Shown: positions 9,557-16,739 of the stretch, one piece after another | Position numbering within the stretch: the stretch's first letter is position 1 | How the letters are laid out: every line of letters starts with the position of its first letter | Source: GW2011-AR1 sp937982425 | GTDB taxonomy: Archaea > Nanobdellota > Nanobdellia > Pacearchaeales > GW2011-AR1 | Assembly (NCBI GenBank): GCA_036833455.1 | Contig: DAITPU010000001.1 | Coordinates: 173,016 to 237,015, forward strand | Length of the DNA: 64,000 nucleotides | Reading direction: 5' to 3' | Translations under genes and position numbers: made by a program | The notes under the pieces: generated by a model | Told to the model about the DNA's origin: nothing | The model's database searches: none | Seen by the model: only the letters and a program-made list of their open reading frames with translations

Positions 9557-11379
9557 TCGAATTTTACCTCTATTTTATTTGTCTCTAAAATTAAATAATT
9601 CTCCTGTAAATCTTTAAAAGAAAATGGATTGTTTACTTTATCCACCGATAAAATTAATTTATCAAAACTATCTAATAAAAATTCAGAGAAATAAATTTCC
9701 GTGTTTCCTCCTCCAATTAAAACATTCGAAAGATTTTGTGAAGGAATTTCTATTTCAAAACACTCTTCTCTACTGGCTCCAAAAATCCCTAAAAGCCCAT
9801 TTCTCGAAACTTCTAAACATTGTTCTCTCGTTCCTCCTGGGAATTGAATATTCCCTTCTTCAAATAAATTTACTTGAAGATTATAATTTCCTTCACTAAG
9901 TTTTATAGATTTATCTTCTGGTAAATACGCACTATCTGAAAAAGAGCCAGAATCAAAGGTTATCAAAGCTTTTCCAGAATAAATATTTCCTCCAACAAAA
10001 ATTTGAACTTCTTTTTCAAAGGATTTATCCATAATAATTATTGCACTTCCCTCTTCTACACTAGAATATAATACAGAAGTAGTTTTATATCCCTCTGCTT
10101 CAGCAATTAGATTTCCATTTATACATTGAGGAAGTAAAGCTTCCAATTCTCCTATTTGAGTTAATCCCAAAGAACAAACTTCTCCTAAGCAATCATAACT
10201 CATTTTTGCTTCAACAGGAGATAGATCTCTATCATAAACTGAAATTTTTGTTTGAGTATTTGAATTTTCACAAATTTCTAAGTTTTGACTAAACCAACTT
10301 TCTCCTTCCAGAGGCTTCCTAGGTTGATTGCCTTCTATTAAAACTACAACTGGAAACTGAAATAATTCTCCATCCTTAAATACTTGGATCAAAACAGGAT
10401 ACCTATAGTTGTAAACATAATGGTAAGGAACATAACAAAAACCTAAAATTCCAAAACCTTCTTTGTTTCCAACGGGTTCTGCAATTAACTTTTCTCCTTG
10501 GCTAGGATTGACTTCAAAATAATTAGGCCAGTTTTCCATACTTACAAATCTTATTTCCCCCTCTTGAGGAAGACCTTTAATTTTAAAATAATCTGAAGAG
10601 GCACCTTCATTTTTTAAAGAAATTATATTTTCAACAGTAGCTGTTCTAACTTCTGAATAAACTTCTCTTGCATCCCAAGACAGAGGGGAGCAACTTATTT
10701 CAAGCCCATCAACAGGAGCATTCAGTCTTAAAACATCAATCGTATAATTTTCTAAAAACATAGAATTTTTCTGCAAATCGTAAACTTCTTTTGAAATAGA
10801 ATAAAGTTCGCCTATCTTAGAAGGAACTCTTGTTTCAAATTTACTAAATACAAAAGAATCTTCTCCTTTTTTAACACTTAAATCTATTTTAGTTTCAACA
10901 TCTAAATAATCCTCACTTATCTTTACAAAAGACTTTGGAGTTCCAAATTCAATTTCATATCCCTGATCGTAAAGTTCATTTAAAACACAATTTTTTATCT
11001 TAGAATCCAAATAAGATTCCAAATCCACTTCCATTTTTTCTAAAGAAGGTATATTTTCTTTTTGAATTCCCACAGGATTTAAATAAAACCAATAAGGAAT
11101 ATCTCTACCAAGAAAATCCAGATGTGAAGAAAAAGGCGAATATCTAGAAGAAACTTCATAATTTTGTTTTCCTATATTTCCTCCATAAAAACCCAACATT
11201 GAAATTCCAGTTCTTGAATATTCTTCTAAACAATAAACAAACTTTGTTTCAACTGGAACTAAAGAAGAAGGAACATAATTTTTTTTAAAAGAATCTTTAA
11301 AAATAAGATAACTTGCAAATGCTAAGACAAGAAAAATAGCGACTATAATGAAAATAGTTATCTGCCCTCTTTTATCCAT
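9553..11379 (-). CDS. KxGQ-IFII membrane-anchored surface protein, cassette B first gene (long form)
   Basis: 608 residues beginning MDKRGQITIFIIV with one N-terminal hydrophobic helix and a long external domain. The first 200 residues carry the hallmarks of the paralogues at 588-1337 and 49297-50052: KRGQITIFII, YCLEE, GG, FLGRDIPYW, and SYLDSKI..C. This copy adds about 350 C-terminal residues with beta-rich, Cys-containing segments. The KRG-Q site fits a class III signal peptide, so processing by a prepilin peptidase (a candidate is at 34608-35438) is plausible. It overlaps the giant secreted protein by 4 nt. A TATA-like box at about 11411-11418 allows a short leader. The function is unknown; I infer it anchors or exports the giant partner. 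Confidence 0.8.
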   Translation of the reverse strand: MDKRGQITIFIIVAIFLVLAFASYLIFKDSFKKNYVPSSLVPVETKFVYCLEEYSRTGISMLGFYGGNIGKQNYEVSSRYSPFSSHLDFLGRDIPYWFYLNPVGIQKENIPSLEKMEVDLESYLDSKIKNCVLNELYDQGYEIEFGTPKSFVKISEDYLDVETKIDLSVKKGEDSFVFSKFETRVPSKIGELYSISKEVYDLQKNSMFLENYTIDVLRLNAPVDGLEISCSPLSWDAREVYSEVRTATVENIISLKNEGASSDYFKIKGLPQEGEIRFVSMENWPNYFEVNPSQGEKLIAEPVGNKEGFGILGFCYVPYHYVYNYRYPVLIQVFKDGELFQFPVVVLIEGNQPRKPLEGESWFSQNLEICENSNTQTKISVYDRDLSPVEAKMSYDCLGEVCSLGLTQIGELEALLPQCINGNLIAEAEGYKTTSVLYSSVEEGSAIIIMDKSFEKEVQIFVGGNIYSGKALITFDSGSFSDSAYLPEDKSIKLSEGNYNLQVNLFEEGNIQFPGGTREQCLEVSRNGLLGIFGASREECFEIEIPSQNLSNVLIGGGNTEIYFSEFLLDSFDKLILSVDKVNNPFSFKDLQENYLILETNKIEVKFE

Positions 11380-11429
11380 TTTTAACTCAAAATAAAAAAG
11401 GAAAAGCCCTATTTAAAGATTTGTCCGAA

Positions 11430-11666
11430 TTAATATTTATTAAAGAAAAAACGCACTCCAAGATAAATTAAAATTAATCCAGAAAAAACTAAAATCCATT
11501 CCTGTATATCTATTAAAAATTGAGGAATTTTGAATAAGATAAATTTAAAGTTAATCAAATAAAATCCGAAAAATAGAGATAAAACTAAAAGTAGAGAATT
11601 TCCTTTTGTCCTTCTTCTACGTCTTAAAACAGCTTCAAGTTCTCTCCTTCTTCTACTCCTTAACAT
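11430..11666 (-). CDS. small Arg-rich two-helix membrane protein
   Basis: 78 residues from the ATG at 11666. An upstream in-frame TTG at 11681 exists, but a TATA-like box (tttaaat on both strands, about 11690-11696) sits 25-27 nt upstream of the ATG and favours it. The protein begins with an unusual poly-Arg segment (RSRRRRELEAVLRRRRR), followed by two hydrophobic helices and a basic end. The positive-inside rule puts the Arg-rich start in the cytoplasm. I do not recognise the family. It follows 11687-11956 closely on the same strand. The Arg cluster could bind nucleic acid or lipid headgroups, but nothing here proves that. Confidence 0.65.
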   Translation of the reverse strand: MLRSRRRRELEAVLRRRRRTKGNSLLLVLSLFFGFYLINFKFILFKIPQFLIDIQEWILVFSGLILIYLGVRFFFNKY

Positions 11667-11686
11667 ACAATAAAAAAACAAAACTT

Positions 11687-11956
11687 CTATTTAAACTTTC
11701 TTCCTCCTTTAACTTGCCCCCAATTATCTTCCATAAATTCTATATCTAGTGAAACAATCTCAATTTTTGCCAAATAACAAAGATCTCTAAAAAATTGCTC
11801 TGGTAAAAGCCTTGCTTCAGAATAGTAATTTTTTAATGTAGAATAAGGAATTTCAAAACCAAACTGATTTAAAGCTCTTAAACTAGGACAGTTAAGATTT
11901 TCCAAAACTTTTTTCAAAAATCTCTTCTGTTCACCTTTTTTGAATTTTACTCTCAT
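11687..11956 (-). CDS. small helical protein with WGQVKGGRK tail, possible DNA-binding
   Basis: 89 residues, basic and mostly helical. The middle (RALNQFGFEIPYSTLKNYYSEARLLPEQF, read in two halves) looks like a helix-turn-helix, and the end carries NWGQVKGGRK. I recall similar tails in archaeal helix-turn-helix proteins related to homing-endonuclease accessory domains, but the assignment is weak. It is divergent from the ribosomal protein genes. The 60-nt spacer holds a box for each direction: actataaaaaac near 11976-11987 (minus) and ctttataaac near 11987-11996 (plus). It could be a small regulator. No LAGLIDADG endonuclease motif is present. Confidence 0.6.
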   Translation of the reverse strand: MRVKFKKGEQKRFLKKVLENLNCPSLRALNQFGFEIPYSTLKNYYSEARLLPEQFFRDLCYLAKIEIVSLDIEFMEDNWGQVKGGRKFK

Positions 11957-11986
11957 TAATTAACTGCGGGACCATACTATAAAAAA

Positions 11987-11996
11987 CTTTATAAAC
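11987..11996 (+). promoter_or_regulatory. TATA-like box of the L44e-S3Ae operon
   Basis: ctttataaac is centred about 25 nt upstream of the L44e ATG, consistent with a leaderless transcript. Confidence 0.5.
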
Positions 11997-12016
11997 TAAA
12001 TTAACACATCAAAACT

Positions 12017-12328
12017 ATGAAGATACCAAAAACTACAAAGAGATATTGCCCTTACTGTAAAAAAAGAACCGAACAAAAAATAAAGACTGTCGGAACTGGA
12101 TTTTCAAGAGGAGCGATGAAAAGATTTGGAGGAAAAGCAAGAGCAAAATTAAGAGGAATTGGAAGAGGAATAGGAAATTTAGGAAAGTGGGGTAAACCAG
12201 CCCAAACAAAACATAAAAGAAAATCAAAAACAACTAAAAAAACAAATTTAATGTATACTTGTCAAGTTTGTAAAAAATCAAAATATCAGAAAAAAGGACA
12301 AAGGGCAGGGAAGGTAATACAAGAATAA
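12017..12328 (+). CDS. rpl44e: 50S ribosomal protein L44e (eL42)
   Basis: 103 residues, highly basic. This is the large-subunit zinc protein near the E site. It starts MKIPKTTKRYCPYC, as in the family. The two zinc-binding CxxC pairs are visible (YCPYC near residue 12 and TCQVCKK near residue 77). The Gly/Arg-rich loop between them is typical. It is 1 nt from the S3Ae-like gene, so the two form a ribosomal operon that probably also transcribes toward tRNA-Thr. Confidence 0.93.
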   Translation: MKIPKTTKRYCPYCKKRTEQKIKTVGTGFSRGAMKRFGGKARAKLRGIGRGIGNLGKWGKPAQTKHKRKSKTTKKTNLMYTCQVCKKSKYQKKGQRAGKVIQE

Positions 12329-12329
12329 A

Positions 12330-12872
12330 ATGGCAGCAGCAAAAAAGAAAAAAAGGTTTTATACAATACAAATTCCTTTAATAAAAAAAGAAACTCAACT
12401 TCAAGCATTTGAGCCGAAGGATTTAGATGGAAGATATTTAAAATACGATTTAACAAGAATTCTCAAGGGAAAATCTATGACTTTAAGTTTAAAAGTTAAA
12501 ATAAATGAAAAAGAAGAAGCAATAACTATCCCTAAAGAAATTAGAATTCTTCCTTATTATATAAAAAGATTGGTTAGAAGAGGAACAAATTATGTTGAAG
12601 ATTCTTTTTCAACGCCCTCTAAAGACTCTTTAGTTAGAATAAAACCTTTTTTAGTTACTAGAAGAAAAGTTTCGAGAACAGTAAGAAAAGCACTTAGAAA
12701 TAAATCAAAAGAAGAATTATCTCTTTGGGCAAAAGAAAATACTTCCGAACAATTATTTGAAGATATTCTTAAAAATAAAATTCAAAAAGAACTGAGTTTA
12801 AAATTGAAAAAGATTTATCCTTTATCAACTTGTGAAATAAGAGTTCTAAAAGTTGAAAAAGATAAAAACTAA
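12330..12872 (+). CDS. rps3ae: 30S ribosomal protein S3Ae (eS1)
   Basis: 180 residues, basic at both ends. The segment RIKPFLVTRRKVSRTVRKAL near the middle is the characteristic S3Ae core, preceded by a beta-rich region (GRYLKYDLTRIL, LSLKVKI). The C-terminus with STCEIRVLKVE matches the family end. The protein belongs to the small-subunit platform at the mRNA exit. It starts with MAAAKKKKR one nt after the L44e stop. It is slightly shorter than most archaeal S3Ae proteins (about 190-220), fitting a reduced genome. Confidence 0.85.
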   Translation: MAAAKKKKRFYTIQIPLIKKETQLQAFEPKDLDGRYLKYDLTRILKGKSMTLSLKVKINEKEEAITIPKEIRILPYYIKRLVRRGTNYVEDSFSTPSKDSLVRIKPFLVTRRKVSRTVRKALRNKSKEELSLWAKENTSEQLFEDILKNKIQKELSLKLKKIYPLSTCEIRVLKVEKDKN

Positions 12873-12873
12873 A

Positions 12874-12883
12874 ATTTAAAAAC
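12874..12883 (+). promoter_or_regulatory. TATA-like box of tRNA-Thr
   Basis: atttaaaaac is centred about 27 nt upstream of the tRNA-Thr 5' end. It begins just after the S3Ae stop codon. Confidence 0.45.
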
Positions 12884-12906
12884 AATTTTTCTTTTTGATA
12901 AAATAT

Positions 12907-12977
12907 GCCTGTATAGCTCAGTGGTAGAGCGGCTGCCTTGTAAGCAGTAGGTCGGGGGTTCAAATCCCTCTACAGGC
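12907..12977 (+). tRNA. tRNA-Thr (anticodon TGT)
   Basis: 71 nt. Perfect 7-bp acceptor stem GCCTGTA/TACAGGC. D stem GCTC/GAGC. Anticodon stem GCTGC/GCAGT closes loop CTTGTAA with anticodon TGT (decoding ACA). T arm GGGGG-TTCAAAT-CCCTC. Five T residues follow directly and may terminate transcription. No intron; CCA is not encoded. Confidence 0.96.
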
Positions 12978-12986
12978 TTTTTGATC

Positions 12987-13316
12987 TCACTTTAATTTAA
13001 CTGCAGTTCCAAATGCAACCATTTCTGAAGCACCTTGCATAATCATAGAAGTTGTAAATCTCATTCCGACAATTGCATCTGCTCCTTTAGAAATTGCGTC
13101 ATTAACCATTCTATTGTAAGCTTCATCTCTAGAATTATTCGCCATCTCAGTATATGTTTTTATTTCTCCTCCAACAATATTTTTTAAAGCTGCACCAATA
13201 TCTCTTCCAATATTTCTAGATCTAACAGTACTTCCTTTTACAATCCCCAAAACCTCCTTAATCTGAAACCCGGGAATTGTTTCAGTTGTTGAAACAATAA
13301 AATTATTTTTTTTCAT
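12987..13316 (-). CDS. YbjQ/UPF0145 family protein
   Basis: 109 residues. The family signature is clear: VSTTETIPGFQIKEVLG at the start, GSTVRSRNIGRDIGAALKN in the middle, and ANNSRDEAYNRM, then GADAIVGMRF and a MVAFGTAVKL end. Members fold as small alpha/beta units that assemble into pentamers, once called heavy-metal-binding; the biochemical function is unsettled. Full length. Its start lies 14 nt inside the upstream small membrane protein gene, so the two are coupled. The two could work together at the membrane, but only gene order supports this. Confidence 0.93.
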   Translation of the reverse strand: MKKNNFIVSTTETIPGFQIKEVLGIVKGSTVRSRNIGRDIGAALKNIVGGEIKTYTEMANNSRDEAYNRMVNDAISKGADAIVGMRFTTSMIMQGASEMVAFGTAVKLK

Positions 13317-13512
13317 ACTTCTTAAATTTTTTTTCTTCTTTTTTTAATTTGTATTTTATTTTCTCAATTCTATCTTCTTCTCTATTAACTAAAATTAATA
13401 TTCCTAAAACTGCAAGTATAAGCCCTACGAATTCTCCTCCCGAACTTCCAACAAAAATGAATGTTACTCCAATAAGGGTCAGAAAAATCCCTCCCCACCA
13501 TCTCTTTTTCAT
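13303..13512 (-). CDS. small two-helix membrane protein with charged C-tail
   Basis: 69 residues. Two hydrophobic helices (about residues 7-23 and 28-42) are followed by a Lys/Glu-rich cytoplasmic coiled tail (REEDRIEKIKYKLKKEEKK). No family recognised. It overlaps the YbjQ-like gene by 14 nt and is probably co-transcribed with it. Start ATG at 13512. Confidence 0.7.
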   Translation of the reverse strand: MKKRWWGGIFLTLIGVTFIFVGSSGGEFVGLILAVLGILILVNREEDRIEKIKYKLKKEEKKFKKYEKK

Positions 13513-13543
13513 AATTCTTAAAGAGAAAAATGGTTAATAAATC

Positions 13544-13891
13544 TTACCACTTTTTAATTTCCTGCTTTACTCTTAAAATCCACCCATCAATTATCTCTAA
13601 AATTCTCAAACGAATTTTTTCTTTGTTTTTTATTTTATATTTAAATAAATATCCTCCGACAGATTGATTCAATTGTATTCTAAATAAAAGTTCTTTTGAG
13701 TGAAGTTTTTTTACTCCTCTTTGAATCGTAGATTTATCCAGTTTTAATTCTTTGGCAAGCTGCTCTGTAGAAAATTCTCTTTCAGAATGAGTTAAAAAAA
13801 ATTTTAAAAGTCGATACTCTGATTTACTAAGAGAAAGGCTACATTTAATTACGTCTTCTATTTCAAATCTTTTACATGCAAAATCAATCAT
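13544..13891 (-). CDS. winged helix-turn-helix transcriptional regulator (MarR/TrmB-like)
   Basis: 115 residues. A winged-helix domain occupies about residues 20-90: SKSEYRLLKFFLTH, then STEQLAKELKLDKSTIQRGVKKLHSKELL as the recognition unit, then a basic wing with GGYLFKYKI. A C-terminal helix may form the dimer interface. Two cysteines (Cys6, Cys17) lie in the N-terminal arm before the DNA-binding domain. It starts one nt after the thioredoxin stop, so the two genes are one operon. This suggests a thiol- or redox-responsive regulator, which is inference from adjacency and the cysteines. Confidence 0.82.
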   Translation of the reverse strand: MIDFACKRFEIEDVIKCSLSLSKSEYRLLKFFLTHSEREFSTEQLAKELKLDKSTIQRGVKKLHSKELLFRIQLNQSVGGYLFKYKIKNKEKIRLRILEIIDGWILRVKQEIKKW

Positions 13892-13892
13892 T

Positions 13893-14219
13893 TTATGCTT
13901 TATTTAAAATATCTTTTATTTTTGTGCTTAAGGCTTCCTCTCCCATATAACCTACACTTCTTCCAATTTCTTTTTCTTCTTTTAAAATCACAAGAGTGGG
14001 GATTCCTTGAACTCTAAATTTCATGGCCAATCCCTCTTCTAAAGAAGTATCTACTTTAAGAAATTTTAATTTTCCTTTAAAATCTAAACTTAATTTCTCA
14101 AAGACAGGCTTCATCATCTGGCAAGGCCCACACCAATCTGCATAAAAATCTATTATAACTGGAAGTTTTGATTTTACAACTTCTTCAGAATAATTTTGCA
14201 AAGTTAATTCTTTTACCAT
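13893..14219 (-). CDS. trx: thioredoxin
   Basis: 108 residues from ATG 14219, the normal thioredoxin size. The active site WCGPC is at residues 29-33, FYAD comes just before it, and the cis-Pro loop GIPT follows. It reduces disulfides in cytoplasmic proteins. I chose the ATG at 14219 rather than the upstream in-frame ATG at 14258. A strong Shine-Dalgarno AAGGAGG lies 9 nt upstream of 14219, and the TATA-like box overlaps the longer start. It is co-transcribed with the winged-helix regulator. A putative thioredoxin reductase is not in the window. Confidence 0.96.
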   Translation of the reverse strand: MVKELTLQNYSEEVVKSKLPVIIDFYADWCGPCQMMKPVFEKLSLDFKGKLKFLKVDTSLEEGLAMKFRVQGIPTLVILKEEKEIGRSVGYMGEEALSTKIKDILNKA

Positions 14220-14228
14220 TTCTTTCTT

Positions 14229-14235
14229 CCTCCTT
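14229..14235 (-). promoter_or_regulatory. Shine-Dalgarno site of thioredoxin
   Basis: The minus strand reads AAGGAGG nine nt before the ATG at 14219. It decides the start. The TATA-like box (about 14259-14267) predicts a leader of roughly 16 nt, unlike the leaderless first genes elsewhere in the window. Confidence 0.7.
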
Positions 14236-14354
14236 GTACTGCAATAAAAATGCCGCACTTTATAAATATTTTTTAAAACTGCAAAATTAGTGAAAATTTT
14301 TGAAGTTTACTCGAGAATGCATATCTTTAAATAATTTTAAGAATTAAAAATCAA

Positions 14355-14711
14355 ATGAACAAACAAAAGAGAAAAGAAAATTTAGCTTATGGACTTCTTG
14401 TGGCAACTTTGCAGACACACCAAGGATCATATATGATCAAAAATCCAAATGATTTGCAAACTAGAAAATTAACTAAGATAAAAGATATTTGTTTGGAGGG
14501 GAAAACACTAAAAATTAATGGAGAGAATTTTGAATTTGAATCAGATACCTCTCAAATAATAATTATAAAGTATGGACCAAAACCCGAACTACCTTATTCT
14601 CCTTTTTATGAAATAGATTTAATGCAAAAAGATGAAAAAAATCAATATAAGATAATATTAAGAAATAAAAAATATCTTTCAACTAAAAGAATTACTTCTA
14701 AAACTCAATAA
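14355..14711 (+). CDS. uncharacterised small basic protein
   Basis: 118 residues, Lys-rich, no signal peptide or membrane helix. The order is an N-terminal helix (MNKQKRKENLAYGLLVATLQT), a beta-rich middle, and a basic tail. No family recognised. A TATA-like box (tttaaataa, about 14326-14334) lies 25 nt upstream of the ATG, which supports a real, independently transcribed gene. It sits between divergent thioredoxin and convergent GINS. Confidence 0.6.
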   Translation: MNKQKRKENLAYGLLVATLQTHQGSYMIKNPNDLQTRKLTKIKDICLEGKTLKINGENFEFESDTSQIIIIKYGPKPELPYSPFYEIDLMQKDEKNQYKIILRNKKYLSTKRITSKTQ

Positions 14712-14738
14712 AATTTAGAATATTCTGAAAGGTTTCTC

Positions 14739-15296
14739 TTATTTCTCCATATTTTCCGCAACACCATCATCAATAAATATTTTTGCTATATTCTTTGGAA
14801 GATTTACAAATTGCCCAACTTCATAAGGTCCATAGTGAATTCCTTCAGAAGACATAAACTGATCCACTTCTTCCAAAAAACAAACTAACACTTTTCTTTC
14901 AATTCCAACTTCTTCTTCTCCTCTTAAAATTTCTTGCAACTTTCTATCTGATTTTTCCACGCAATTCATTAAAGATTCAAATAACTCTTTTTCTATTAAA
15001 AGCATATTATCAAAATCCTGCTTTGAAATACCTGTTTCAGAAGCTATTAAGACTAAATTTAAAATTTTCTTTCTTCTTCTCCTTAATAATTCTTGAAAAA
15101 GTGTTATTGCATTCTCCAATTGTTTTTTTGTTTTAATTAAAACGTCTGAAAAAGAAGATTCTTCGTTATTTGCTGCCTGTTTCTTTTCTCTTATATAGGA
15201 AGCCACATCTTTTACAAAACTTTTGGAAATTGGCTGTAAATTTTCAGAATACCTTTCTTTTTTTGCTATTTCATAAATCTCTTTATATGTAATCAT
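14739..15296 (-). CDS. gins15: GINS complex subunit (Gins15/Gins51 type)
   Basis: 185 residues. GINS links the MCM helicase to polymerases and the RecJ/GAN protein at the fork. The helical A domain contains the family mark LLRRRRKKILNL (residues about 70-81). The small B domain is at the C-terminus: HYGPYEVGQFVNLPKNIA followed by IFIDDGVAE, as in archaeal Gins51. The A-then-B order is the Sld5/Psf1 type. A RecJ-like DHH protein (26757-28088) and PolD (59031-63751) in the same window are likely partners. Confidence 0.82.
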   Translation of the reverse strand: MITYKEIYEIAKKERYSENLQPISKSFVKDVASYIREKKQAANNEESSFSDVLIKTKKQLENAITLFQELLRRRRKKILNLVLIASETGISKQDFDNMLLIEKELFESLMNCVEKSDRKLQEILRGEEEVGIERKVLVCFLEEVDQFMSSEGIHYGPYEVGQFVNLPKNIAKIFIDDGVAENMEK

Positions 15297-15417
15297 AAAA
15301 TTGAAAAATATCCTATCCTTTAATAGATTATTGTACTACCTAAGGATTATTTCATTTTTTAAATAAGATTTATTCCTTTTAAAAATACTAAATAAATTAA
15401 GGTTAAGAAATTAAATT

Positions 15418-16716
15418 TTATTTTAAAAAACCAGTCTTAGAAAATATTTCTTTCCCAAGCATACGCCCTAATTTTCCCTTTTTAGCTTCTTTTTCATTAA
15501 ATTTCTTTTCTCTTGGTAAACTCCAACTACAATAAAGGAGGGGAACCGGATCAGAAGAATGCGCCTTTAAAACACAAGGTGTTGAATGGTCTCCAGTTAC
15601 AATTAATTTAATTTTATTTCGAGATAAAAATCCTCTCAGTTTTGAAAAAAGATTCTTATCTAAAAATTCCAGCATTTCTTTTTTTTCAAAGGGTTTATTA
15701 TCATGTCCAGGAAGATCTGTTTCTTTTATATGAATGTAAATAAATTTATGTTTTCTTAAAGAAGATTTTATTAATTTTAAAGAATGAGAAGATGCTTTTT
15801 TCAACCCTTGCCATAAATTTTGATAAGAATCTATTCCTCTTAAGGGAGGGTAAGAAAAAGAATACGTTTTCATGCCAGAAAGATCTGAGAAACCTTTTTC
15901 TAAAGGCATATATCCCAAACAAGCCCAATCTTTGTATTGTTTTAGTTTTGGCCTTTCTACTCCTGGCGTACGCACCAAAAGATAATTTGCGGGAAGCAGG
16001 CCCCTCTTTTCACGAGAAATGTTCGCTTCGCTATCCTTAAGAATTTTAAAACTAGATTCTAAAAATTCATTTAGCATTTTAGCGGTTTTTTCAGCTTTAT
16101 CTTCTCTAACTAAAGCCCTACAAGAAGTTACTTTTGAAATTTCCTTTGAACTGCCCTTATTATAAGTTATATCATCTCCCGCAATTTTATCTGAGAAATC
16201 CCCCCTAAAAATTAAAATTCCTCTGTGTTGTAAAGTGGGAACCAATTCGAACTCATAAGGAAAATCCATTTTATTTATTTCTTCTGCAAGTAAATTGGCT
16301 TCTTCATTCGTCAATGTTCTTCCTGCCCTACGATCGATTACATTTCCTTTTTCAATTGAATCAATAGTTCCAAAATTAACTCTTAAAACCAAATCTCCTT
16401 TGTTGGGATTTATTCCGGCGCCAACTGCTTCTAACCAAGCACGATTAGAATTTTTCATGTCATTTCCAAAAATAGAAACAATGGATTCGTCTGAACCTGG
16501 AGAGTAACCTGGAGAAACAGGATAAACAAAACCGATTTCTCCTCGAGTAGCAAAGAAATCTAAATTTGAAGTTGTTGCTGATTCTAAAGGAGTCAAGCCA
16601 CCTAATTGCTTATTTGGTAAATCTCCCAATCCATCTATAATTACAAACACCCCTTTAAGACGAGTCTTTCTAAAAGAAAAATGTTCTTGAAAAAGATTAA
16701 CTAATTTGCAAACCAT
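15418..16716 (-). CDS. apgM: 2,3-bisphosphoglycerate-independent phosphoglycerate mutase, archaeal type
   Basis: 432 residues. It interconverts 3- and 2-phosphoglycerate in glycolysis/gluconeogenesis using two metal ions, in the cytoplasm. The alkaline-phosphatase-superfamily motifs are visible: FVIIDGLGDLPN at the start (metal Asp), PGSDESIVSIFGND carrying the predicted nucleophile Ser, DLPGHDNK, and VTGDHSTPCVLKAHSSDPVP at the end. The first 20 residues before VFVIIDG are longer than usual, so a start inside that segment is possible, but no other ATG precedes the domain. The spacing to the MgtC-like gene is 23 nt, on the same strand. Confidence 0.93.
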   Translation of the reverse strand: MVCKLVNLFQEHFSFRKTRLKGVFVIIDGLGDLPNKQLGGLTPLESATTSNLDFFATRGEIGFVYPVSPGYSPGSDESIVSIFGNDMKNSNRAWLEAVGAGINPNKGDLVLRVNFGTIDSIEKGNVIDRRAGRTLTNEEANLLAEEINKMDFPYEFELVPTLQHRGILIFRGDFSDKIAGDDITYNKGSSKEISKVTSCRALVREDKAEKTAKMLNEFLESSFKILKDSEANISREKRGLLPANYLLVRTPGVERPKLKQYKDWACLGYMPLEKGFSDLSGMKTYSFSYPPLRGIDSYQNLWQGLKKASSHSLKLIKSSLRKHKFIYIHIKETDLPGHDNKPFEKKEMLEFLDKNLFSKLRGFLSRNKIKLIVTGDHSTPCVLKAHSSDPVPLLYCSWSLPREKKFNEKEAKKGKLGRMLGKEIFSKTGFLK

Positions 16717-16739
16717 AGAATAAAAAAGAAGGTTTTAGT

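Noticed and set aside
15746..16040. Frames on both strands within the phosphoglycerate mutase gene
   Set aside because: They lie entirely inside a clear enzyme gene in other frames and show no domain.
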